From NCBI RefSeq assembly GCF_018130955.1, contig NZ_JAFCJM010000072.1:1-35353 (forward strand): DNA of 35,353 nucleotides, written 5' to 3'. Origin of the DNA: Bradyrhizobium liaoningense. GTDB lineage: Bacteria > Pseudomonadota > Alphaproteobacteria > Rhizobiales > Xanthobacteraceae. The position numbers and the translations under genes were made by a program. The notes under the pieces were generated by a model. It saw only the letters and a program-made list of their open reading frames with translations, was not told the origin of the DNA and did no database searches. This document shows positions 1-6,602 of this stretch, in pieces. The first letter of the stretch is position 1, and the number at the start of each line of letters is the position of its first letter.

Positions 1-77
1 AGCGAACCGCCGTATACGGACCCGTACGTACGGTGGTGTGGGAGGGGAGGAGCTGCGAGGCTCCCCCCTATCCCGAT
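1..77 (+). mobile_element. 3' end of a group II intron (domain V/VI-like), partial
   Basis: The first bases form a compact hairpin at about 7-38, where ACCGCCGTA pairs with TACGGTGGT, as expected for the roughly 34-nt catalytic domain V. A second GC-rich hairpin at about 41-76 resembles domain VI. It has an unpaired A at position 70, seven bases before a GAT end, which fits a branch-point adenosine and a 3' splice boundary near base 77. The layout resembles bacterial class C introns, which insert just past gene terminators. The proposed boundary lies about 20 bases beyond the stop codon of the outer membrane gene on the opposite strand. The reverse transcriptase would lie upstream, outside the window. 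The call rests on fold and recalled sequence type; no search was possible. Confidence 0.6.
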
Positions 78-97
78 TGCGTGATGTTGCGGTTGGC

Positions 98-1612
98 TCA
101 GTACTTCGCGACCACGGGCGAGTTGAAGCGATAGACCAGCGAGGTGCTGATGGTCTGCACCCAGGGCTTGAACGATGCCGTCACGCCGCTGAACGGGAAC
201 AAGGGACCGAAACTACCGGGCGGGAGGTTCTCCGGCAGGCTGATGCGCTCGTAGAACGTCGACCGGTATTCGGTCTTCATGAACCAGCCCGGCGTCGCGA
301 CGCCAAAGATGTTGAGGCTGTTCTCGACGCCACCACCGACGAACCAGCCGTCACGGCGGAAGGATGGGGTTGTCAGGAAGGCTGGGGCCAGGGCTGGGCC
401 GGGAGCCAGCCGGGTCATCGTTGTCCCGGACCACTCCGAGCCGGAGTAACCCGCATTGACATAGGAAAGGACGTTCGGTGCGACGAGATAGCCCAAACGC
501 ACGCCAGCGGCGTAACTGGTGCGCAGCTTCTCGGTCCCCTCGGTGTGGCCAGCGAAGAATTCATTGGCCAGCGAGCCACGGATGTCGCCGAACTGTCCGT
601 CCGCGAAAAGACCCGCAACCCAGGTGCCGTTGAACTGCCAGTCGTAGCCGGCGCCGACCGTGCCGAACCAGCCGCTACCGCCCAGCCGCACATCGCGTGT
701 CAGGGGATTGGCGACCGGGAAGCCGGGGGCCACAACGGCGTTGCTGTCTGCGTTCCACAATCCGCCGCCGGCGCCGCCGAACGTGTAGAAGCCGGTCCAG
801 CCTGCAGCCGGTGCCTTGGTGTAGGACCGGGTCGCAACGTCTGCAGCTCCGCTCGTCGTGCCGGTTGAATTGAAGCGATAGACCAGCGAGGTGGTGACGG
901 TTTGCGTCCAAGGCTTGAAGGTGATCGCATTGCCGTTGGGTGCGCCGCTGAGCACGAAGGACTCCGGCAGACTGACGCGATTGTAAAATGTGGAGCGATA
1001 TTCGGTCTTCATGAACCAGCCAGGCGCCGTGATGCCCAAGATGTTCAGGCTGTTCTCAACGCCGCCGCCGACGAACCAGCCGTCGCGACGGAAGGACGGC
1101 GTCGTAAAGGCATCAACAGGTGCAGCCACGTTGGAGAGCGTGGTTCCGGACCACTCGGAGCCGGAGTAACCCGCGTTGACGTAGGACAGAACGTTCGGTG
1201 CAATCAGGTAACCCAGCCGAACGCCGGCGGCGTAGCTGCTGCGCAGCTTCTCGGTGCCTTCGAATTGGGTATCGGTCAACGCCCCCTTGATCTCGCCAAA
1301 CTGTCCATCGGCGAAGACGCCTGCGACCCATTGGCCGAACTGCCAATCATAGCCGGCGCCGACCGTTGCGAACCAGCCGCTCCCGCCGAGCCGCAGGTCG
1401 CGCGTGAGTGCAGTGCCCGGTCCGACGGCGACAAGGTTGCTGTCGGCGGCCCACAAACCGCCGCCGGCACCGCCGAACACATAGAAGCCCGTCCAGCTTG
1501 CGACCGGAGCCGGGGCCTTGGTGTACGGCCGTGCCGCCAGATCGGCCGCGGACGCCGATCCTGTCATCACGACGATCGCGGCCAAGCCAAATAAGTTGCG
1601 ATAGCCGCTCAT
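98..1612 (-). CDS. Double-barrel outer membrane protein (duplicated Omp25/Omp31-type)
   Basis: This 504-residue protein is predicted to sit in the outer membrane. A signal peptide covers about residues 1-22, ending in SASA before ADLAARPY. Two homologous barrel units follow, at about 30-250 and 265-504. Each opens with YTKAP and WTGFY, carries a GAGYDWQF strand and ends in SLVYRFNS. The family is usually a single barrel of 200-250 residues, so this is an internal tandem duplication. The last residues are VVAKY, an aromatic C-terminus typical of outer membrane proteins. The ATG at 1612 was preferred over an in-frame ATG at 1636 because GTGGGGATC lies just before it and the signal peptide then starts cleanly. 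Transport or structural role is unknown. Confidence 0.85.
   Translation of the reverse strand: MSGYRNLFGLAAIVVMTGSASAADLAARPYTKAPAPVASWTGFYVFGGAGGGLWAADSNLVAVGPGTALTRDLRLGGSGWFATVGAGYDWQFGQWVAGVFADGQFGEIKGALTDTQFEGTEKLRSSYAAGVRLGYLIAPNVLSYVNAGYSGSEWSGTTLSNVAAPVDAFTTPSFRRDGWFVGGGVENSLNILGITAPGWFMKTEYRSTFYNRVSLPESFVLSGAPNGNAITFKPWTQTVTTSLVYRFNSTGTTSGAADVATRSYTKAPAAGWTGFYTFGGAGGGLWNADSNAVVAPGFPVANPLTRDVRLGGSGWFGTVGAGYDWQFNGTWVAGLFADGQFGDIRGSLANEFFAGHTEGTEKLRTSYAAGVRLGYLVAPNVLSYVNAGYSGSEWSGTTMTRLAPGPALAPAFLTTPSFRRDGWFVGGGVENSLNIFGVATPGWFMKTEYRSTFYERISLPENLPPGSFGPLFPFSGVTASFKPWVQTISTSLVYRFNSPVVAKY
123..1550 (-). repeat. Internal tandem duplication within the barrel gene
   Basis: Two copies, about 123-846 and 870-1550, share long near-identical stretches, for example around TTGAAGCGATAGACCAGCG at 123 and again at 870, an offset of 747 bases. 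Similarity remains obvious at the DNA level, so the duplication looks fairly recent or is maintained by gene conversion. Each copy encodes one full barrel. Confidence 0.85.
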
Positions 1613-1811
1613 CGTTGATCCCCACGATCGATTCATCGTTGCAGATTAGATGGGAGGGGCGGGGATTGCGTGGACAGGAGCGAAACATGGTGTGGGCCAT
1701 AGCGAAGTCCGCGCAGATTTTGCGCGCCCAGTGCAAAAATCACACAACGCCGGGGCGGGACGTCCATTTGCTGTTCGAGGCCAAGGGCCCCGGAACAGCC
1801 CAGAGGGCGTC

Positions 1812-1826
1812 TTAACCCCGCATTAA
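1812..1826. promoter_or_regulatory. CtrA-type binding site TTAA-N7-TTAA
   Basis: The spacer upstream of the SLT gene contains TTAACCCCGCATTAA, an exact match to the alphaproteobacterial CtrA consensus TTAA-N7-TTAA. It lies 71 bases before the ATG at 1898. CtrA commonly controls cell-cycle, motility and envelope genes, which suits a peptidoglycan-acting product. The match is seen directly; binding is inferred. Confidence 0.55.
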
Positions 1827-1897
1827 CCATACCTGTCCCAGGGTGAGACGACAGGGCGCCGAATTGCCGGCGCCGCCAACGCGCTCGCGGCACCATC

Positions 1898-2923
1898 ATG
1901 TCGGTCGACAATTCAAGTGCCACGCTGACGGCCAACATCGATCCGTCGCGGGCGCGCGTTGCCGGTGCGATCAAACAGGCCTCCAGCCGCACCGGCGTCA
2001 GCTTCGAATACATGCTGACGACCGCCAAGATGGAATCCGATTTCAACCCGACCGCGGGCGCCTCGACCTCGTCGGCGCACGGGCTCTACCAGTTCATCGA
2101 CCAGACCTGGCTCGGCACGGTGAAGGAGGCGGGCGGCAAGCTCGGCTATGGCAGCTATGCCGACGCCATCACCAGGACATCGTCCGGCAGCTACACCGTG
2201 GCGGATGCATCGATGAAGCGCTCGATCATGAAGCTGCGCGACGATCCGCAGGCGGCCTCCGACATGGCCGCGGTGCTGACGCAGTCCAACAGTTTTAAGC
2301 TCACTGGTTTGCTCGGCCGTCGCCCCAGCGACAGCGAAATGTACATGGCGCATTTCATGGGTGTCGGTGGCGCGGCAAAACTGATTGCGAACGCCGAGGA
2401 CAATCCGCGCGCGACCGCTGCGCGGCTGTTCCCGAACGCTGCCGCTGCCAACCGCTCGATCTTCTACGACAAGAGCGGAAGCGCGCGCAGCGTTTCCGAA
2501 GTTTATTCGGTGCTGTCCTCGCGTTACGCCAGCGCCGCAAACTCCAAGGCGACGCGCACCGCCATGGCGCTCTATGGCGACACGCCGTCGACGACGGCGG
2601 TGGCAAGCGCCAATGCGGTGCAGGCCGCGCCTGTCATCGACAACGCCGCCTATCTCCAGACCTTTCCGAGCACGAACACGCGCGCGGTGACGCCCGTGGG
2701 CGCGACGCAGGCAACGACGGTCGCCGACAATTCGACCGCGAGCCCGCCTGTGTTCCGCTCGATCTATCAGCCTGGCGACACCAGCCAGCCGGTTTCCTCC
2801 ACGGTGCAGAAATTGTGGGGCAACAACGCCTCGCTCACCTCGGTCGCGAGCGCGACGCCCGAGGTGCGTCCGCCGCAGCCGCTCGATCTGTTCAGCGATC
2901 GCTACGGCACGTTCAGCAGCTGA
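1898..2923 (+). CDS. Lytic transglycosylase SLT-domain protein
   Basis: This 341-residue protein has a lysozyme-like SLT fold at about residues 20-130. Glu46 in KMESDF is the expected catalytic acid, and the GLYQFI motif at 62-67 followed by TWL is typical of the family. These enzymes cleave the glycan strand of peptidoglycan to form 1,6-anhydromuramic acid ends. The C-terminal half is Ser/Thr/Ala-rich and probably flexible. No classical signal peptide is seen at the ATG, which would be compatible with a flagellar or other non-Sec export route, but this is speculation. A CtrA-type site lies 71 bases upstream. A DUF2336 gene follows after 147 bases on the same strand. Confidence 0.85.
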   Translation: MSVDNSSATLTANIDPSRARVAGAIKQASSRTGVSFEYMLTTAKMESDFNPTAGASTSSAHGLYQFIDQTWLGTVKEAGGKLGYGSYADAITRTSSGSYTVADASMKRSIMKLRDDPQAASDMAAVLTQSNSFKLTGLLGRRPSDSEMYMAHFMGVGGAAKLIANAEDNPRATAARLFPNAAAANRSIFYDKSGSARSVSEVYSVLSSRYASAANSKATRTAMALYGDTPSTTAVASANAVQAAPVIDNAAYLQTFPSTNTRAVTPVGATQATTVADNSTASPPVFRSIYQPGDTSQPVSSTVQKLWGNNASLTSVASATPEVRPPQPLDLFSDRYGTFSS

Positions 2924-3070
2924 CCGGTACGCTGCAAAATTTGCAGCCCTTAACAAAACGTCAATAAACCCAAGCAGTTATGGTGAACGCTTTGTTAAGC
3001 GTCGTGGTTTATTTTGTCTTGCAGGTGACGGGGGTCACCGTTTCGTTAGGTTGCGTAAGCCGGAAGGACC

Positions 3071-4240
3071 ATGATCGTTCGGCAGTTCATCAATTGGATC
3101 AGGACGGCCTCGGCGGGTGAGCGGGCCGAGGCAACGCGGGCATTGGCCCGTGCCTGGTTGATCTCAGATCTTTCGTCAGACGACCGCATCGCCGCCGAAG
3201 GCGCGCTCTTGATGCTGCTCGACGATCCGTCACCCCTGGTGCGCCAGGCGATGGCGGAGGCCTTTGCGCGCAGCGCCGAGGCGCCGGCGGCGATCGTGCA
3301 GGCACTCTCGACCGATCAGCCCTCCGTCGCCTTGCCCGTGCTCGAACATTCGCCGCTGCTGATCGATGCCGACCTCGTCGACATCGCCGCGACCGGCAAC
3401 AACGAGGTGCAATGCGCGATCGCGCGCCGCATCGCGCTGCCGGCATCGGTGGGCGCCGCGATTGCCGAGGTCGGCTGCGCCGCCGCAGCGCTCGAGCTGA
3501 TCGAAAATCCCTATGCCGAGCTCGCGCCGTTCTCCTGGGACCGCATCGTCGAGCGTCACGGTCATCTCGCCGCGATCCGCGAGGCGATGCTGGTGCTGGA
3601 GGATCTCCCCGCAGCCACGCGCGCGGCGCTGGTCGCAAAGCTTTCCGATACGCTCGCGCAGTTCGTGGTCGCCCGCAACTGGCTGAGCGCCGACCGTGCC
3701 GAGCGCGTCGCGACCGAAGCGCGCGACCGCTCCACCATCAACATCGCCGCGCGCTCGCGCGGCGAGGAGATGCAGGGTCTCGTGCACCATCTGCGCGCGA
3801 CCTCCCAGCTCACCGCCGGCCTGATCCTGCGCGCGCTGCTCTCGGGCAATCGCGAACTGTTCGAGGCGGCGCTCGCCGAGCTGGCCGATCTGCCGCTGGT
3901 GCGCGTCTCCGCGCTGCTGCATGACCGCGGCGGCACCAGCCTGCATGCGCTGCTCCGCCGCGCCGGTTTCCCGGAATCGACCTTTGCCGCGTTCCAGGTC
4001 GCGCTCGATGCCTGCCACGAGAACGGTTTTGTCGACAGCCAGGACGGCGCCGCGCGGCTGCGCCGGCGCATGGTCGAGCGCGTGCTCACCCATTGCGAGA
4101 CCGACCGCGGCGCGACCGAGCCGCTGCTCATCCTGCTGCGCCGCTTCGCCACCGAATCCGCGCGCGAAGAGGCGCGGCTGTTCTGCGACGAGCTCGTCGC
4201 GGAGGAGGCGGTCATCCACTACGATCTGGCGGCGGCTTGA
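3071..4240 (+). CDS. DUF2336 domain-containing protein
   Basis: This 389-residue, almost wholly alpha-helical protein matches the DUF2336 family of alphaproteobacteria. Short HEAT-like helical pairs occur in the N-terminal half, for example LLDDPSPLVRQAMAEAFA near residues 48-65. There is no signal peptide or membrane segment, so it should be cytoplasmic. The biochemical role of the family is not established. The ATG at 3071 follows GGAAGGACC, a good ribosome binding site. Its position beside Hpt, receiver and SLT genes suggests a signalling or cell-cycle connection, but that is inference from context only. Confidence 0.8.
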   Translation: MIVRQFINWIRTASAGERAEATRALARAWLISDLSSDDRIAAEGALLMLLDDPSPLVRQAMAEAFARSAEAPAAIVQALSTDQPSVALPVLEHSPLLIDADLVDIAATGNNEVQCAIARRIALPASVGAAIAEVGCAAAALELIENPYAELAPFSWDRIVERHGHLAAIREAMLVLEDLPAATRAALVAKLSDTLAQFVVARNWLSADRAERVATEARDRSTINIAARSRGEEMQGLVHHLRATSQLTAGLILRALLSGNRELFEAALAELADLPLVRVSALLHDRGGTSLHALLRRAGFPESTFAAFQVALDACHENGFVDSQDGAARLRRRMVERVLTHCETDRGATEPLLILLRRFATESAREEARLFCDELVAEEAVIHYDLAAA

Positions 4241-4260
4241 CCCCAACGGGGATGCTGTAA

Positions 4261-4382
4261 GGTGAGCAAAGGCGCGTCAGCGCCGTGCCCACCATTCATC
4301 CTAGATTGCCGATGCAAGAGGTGGGCACGCGGAGCCTGTCATCGGGCGCGCGTTCGCGCGACCCGTTGGCTTTGCCCACCCT
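4261..4382. repeat. Intergenic palindromic repeat (GTGGGCA...TGCCCAC type)
   Basis: The spacer between the convergent DUF2336 and Hpt genes holds two hairpins. One at 4261-4292 pairs GGTGAGCA with TGCCCACC around a GGCGC-GTCA-GCGCC core. A second, at 4320-4380, begins GGTGGGCA and ends TTTGCCCACC. I recall similar spacers recurring in Bradyrhizobium genomes. No protein is expected here. Confidence 0.55.
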
Positions 4383-4407
4383 ACGGCGGCTCACAACGAC
4401 GGAGGGA

Positions 4408-4986
4408 CTAATCCCCCGGCACGATGCTCGGCGCCAGCACCGCTTCGAGATGCTCGGGGCGGTCGCGGTTGACGTGGGCGAGATATTCGTCGGCGACCTT
4501 GCGCAGGCGGCGGCCCAGCTCGCTGCCGACGGAGATGCTGTCGAGCTTGGTGTTCTCGCTCACGATCGCCTGGATGGCGTTGATGTGGTGCGAGAACAAT
4601 TCGCGCGGCACCTTCGCAAGGTCGGGCGCGTGCTCGATGACGCGGCACAGGCTCTCGGCAATGACGGCGGCGGACGGATAGCCGAAGGTCGCGGCATCGC
4701 CCTTGATGTCGTGGGCGGCGCGAAACAATTCGTCGCGGGAATCCTTGGTGAAGCCGATCGTCTGCACGGCCGTGTAGGCCGCAGCCAGCCGGCCGGCCTC
4801 GATCGCCATCCAGTCCTTGAACTCGCCGGAGAGGCCGGCGAGCGCCTTCTCGGCGCGGCCGACCGGATCGTCCATGTCCTTGTCCTCGACCCGGCGCAGC
4901 ACCTTGCGCAGCGGATTGGGCTGCGTGATGACGTGATGGGTGGCGAAGGCCTTGACCTCGATGTCCCTTGCGCTGTTCTTGGCCAT
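4408..4986 (-). CDS. Hpt domain phosphotransfer protein
   Basis: This 192-residue protein carries a histidine phosphotransfer domain at about residues 50-150. The phospho-accepting motif is HDIKG, with His92 followed by Lys95-Gly96 as in the HxxKG signature. Hpt proteins relay phosphate between receiver domains and hybrid kinases. The N-terminal 40 residues are basic and probably serve as a linker. A CheY-like gene lies 30 bases upstream on the same strand, so the two are likely co-transcribed and may be phosphorelay partners. No histidine kinase is nearby, so the phosphate donor must lie elsewhere. It begins at the ATG complementary to 4984-4986. Confidence 0.85.
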   Translation of the reverse strand: MAKNSARDIEVKAFATHHVITQPNPLRKVLRRVEDKDMDDPVGRAEKALAGLSGEFKDWMAIEAGRLAAAYTAVQTIGFTKDSRDELFRAAHDIKGDAATFGYPSAAVIAESLCRVIEHAPDLAKVPRELFSHHINAIQAIVSENTKLDSISVGSELGRRLRKVADEYLAHVNRDRPEHLEAVLAPSIVPGD

Positions 4987-5016
4987 GATGCCTGCCTCGA
5001 GGCTTGATGCTGTCAG

Positions 5017-5562
5017 CTAGATGGAGGACCGCGCCTTGTCGAGCAGCGAGGGCTGTTGCATCACCTCGTGCTTTTCGCCGACGCGGCGTTCGGGGCCCAT
5101 ATAAGCGGAGTTGGTGTTGCGGCGCCGGTCGGGGCCAAAGTAGGTCTTGGTCTTGATGAAGGGCCGGGGGCTGGCGACCACGTTGAGGATGCGCTGATAG
5201 AGGCCTTTCGCCGAGATCGGCTTGGCCAAAAATTCGGTGACGCCGGCATCGCGCGCGACCGTGACGCGGCGCTTCTCGGAATGGCCGGTCAGCATGATGA
5301 TCGGCGCGTAGGGGTTACCCTTGGATTCCGGCTGGCGGATCATCTGCGCAAGCTCGAGCCCGTCGAAGATCGGCATCGACCAGTCGGTGATGACGATGTC
5401 GGGCACGTAGTGGCTGTACATTTCCAGCGCGGTCGCGCCGTCCTCGGCCTCGTAGACCTCGCGCGCGCCGAAGGAATGCAGCAGCGTCCGCAGGATGCGG
5501 CGCATGTGCGGATTGTCGTCGCAGACGAGGAAGCGCAGCTTGTTGAAATCGATGCGGAACAT
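5017..5562 (-). CDS. CheY-like response regulator (single receiver domain with C-terminal tail)
   Basis: This 181-residue protein is a receiver domain over about residues 8-130. Asp15 and Asp16 form the acidic pocket, Asp60 in TDWSMP is the phospho-acceptor, Thr92 in MLTGH is the switch residue and Lys114 precedes Pro115. There is no DNA-binding output domain. The last 50 residues are a basic tail with two similar GPDRR and GPERR motifs. The protein therefore probably acts by protein interaction, like CheY or DivK. It precedes the Hpt gene in an apparent two-gene unit. A perfect inverted repeat containing GTTAAC lies 23 bases upstream of its ATG. Confidence 0.88.
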   Translation of the reverse strand: MFRIDFNKLRFLVCDDNPHMRRILRTLLHSFGAREVYEAEDGATALEMYSHYVPDIVITDWSMPIFDGLELAQMIRQPESKGNPYAPIIMLTGHSEKRRVTVARDAGVTEFLAKPISAKGLYQRILNVVASPRPFIKTKTYFGPDRRRNTNSAYMGPERRVGEKHEVMQQPSLLDKARSSI

Positions 5563-5584
5563 GACGCCCGGGCCAAGCGGTAGA

Positions 5585-5619
5585 CTTCGTTAACCATATC
5601 GCGCCCGGGGTTAACGAAG
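5585..5619. promoter_or_regulatory. Inverted repeat upstream of the response regulator gene
   Basis: CTTCGTTAAC at 5585-5594 and GTTAACGAAG at 5610-5619 are perfect 10-base inverted arms separated by 15 bases. The pair lies between the NAD kinase stop and the receiver gene start. There is no T tract, so an operator is more likely than a terminator. GTTAAC resembles CtrA half-sites, but the spacing is not the N7 consensus. Confidence 0.4.
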
Positions 5620-5654
5620 CGTTGCCATCGGCCTCAAAGCGGGCCGGCAGGGGC

Positions 5655-6434
5655 CTAATGCCCGAACTGCTCGCGCAAAATGCGCTCTTCCAGGCTGTGG
5701 CCGGGATCGAACAGCATGCGCATCGAGATGGTCCGGTCGGACAGCACCTCGACGCGGCGGACATCGCGCACCTCGTCATGGTCGGCCGCCGCCGCCACCG
5801 GCCGCTTGTCGCATTCGAGCACCTCGATGACGACATAGGCCCTGTTCGGGAGCAGCGCGCCGCGCCAGCGGCGTGGGCGGAAGGCGCTGATCGGCGTCAG
5901 CGCGAGCAGCGCCGCGTTGATCGGCAGGATCGGCCCCTGGGCGGACAGGTTGTAGGCGGTCGAGCCCGCAGGCGTCGCCACCATGATGCCGTCGGCGCTC
6001 AGTTCGGGCATGCGTTCGTGCTCGTCGATCAGGATCCTGAACCGCGCAGCCTGGTTGGTCTGCCGAAACAGGGCGACCTCGTTGATCGCGTGATGGAGAT
6101 GCACGGTGCCATGCACGTCGGTCGCGCGCATCAGGAGCGGGTGGATGACGGATTCATGCGCGGCCTCGAGCCGCGCCCGCAAATCGTGCGTCGAATACTC
6201 GTTCATCAGGAAGCCGACGGTGCCGCGATGCATGCCGTAGATCGGCTTTCCCGTGCGCATGTTCCGGTGCAGCGTCTGGAGCATCAAGCCGTCGCCGCCG
6301 AGCGCCACGACCACGTCGGCCTTGTCAGGATCGCAATTGCCGTAGGCGGCGGTGAGCTGCGTGAACGCGGCCTGGGCCTCGGTGCCGGCGCTGGCGACGA
6401 AGGCGATCCGGTCATATCGCGGGGATTTTTTCAT
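5655..6434 (-). CDS. nadK: NAD kinase
   Basis: This 259-residue cytoplasmic enzyme phosphorylates NAD to NADP. The GGDG motif at residues 46-49 binds the phosphate donor. The NE pair near residue 118 and the segment TPAGSTAYNLSA near 154-165 form the NAD site and are characteristic of the family. Length matches the short bacterial form. The ATG at 6434 gives MKKSPRY directly before the first beta strand. It lies upstream of the response regulator and Hpt genes on the same strand, with a 92-base gap containing an inverted repeat, so full co-transcription is uncertain. A strong hairpin upstream separates it from the outer membrane gene. Confidence 0.92.
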   Translation of the reverse strand: MKKSPRYDRIAFVASAGTEAQAAFTQLTAAYGNCDPDKADVVVALGGDGLMLQTLHRNMRTGKPIYGMHRGTVGFLMNEYSTHDLRARLEAAHESVIHPLLMRATDVHGTVHLHHAINEVALFRQTNQAARFRILIDEHERMPELSADGIMVATPAGSTAYNLSAQGPILPINAALLALTPISAFRPRRWRGALLPNRAYVVIEVLECDKRPVAAAADHDEVRDVRRVEVLSDRTISMRMLFDPGHSLEERILREQFGH

Positions 6435-6527
6435 GGCTCACGGACACGCTGCTCGGCGAAGGTTGCGCGGAGGGTGCTCTATAGACCTCCGCGGCCATTG
6501 TCGAGGATGACCCGCCCCGAATGCAAA

Positions 6528-6553
6528 CGGGCGGCCGTCAAAACGGCCGCCCG
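6528..6553 (-). terminator. Strong hairpin downstream of the two-barrel gene
   Basis: CGGGCGGCCGT pairs perfectly over 11 bases with ACGGCCGCCCG around a four-base loop. On the minus strand it is followed by only a short T run. It lies just past a first terminator-like hairpin, so the two may act in tandem to end the transcript from the 6603-8501 gene. Confidence 0.6.
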
Positions 6554-6567
6554 GCTGGATTCAGGGT

Positions 6568-6589
6568 AAAAAGTCCCGATTGGCCGGGA
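6568..6589 (-). terminator. Rho-independent terminator of the two-barrel gene
   Basis: Read on the minus strand, TCCCG pairs with CGGGA around a six-base loop and is followed by C and five T residues. It starts 14 bases beyond the stop codon of the outer membrane gene. Confidence 0.55.
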
Positions 6590-6602
6590 TCAGTACCTTT
6601 GA

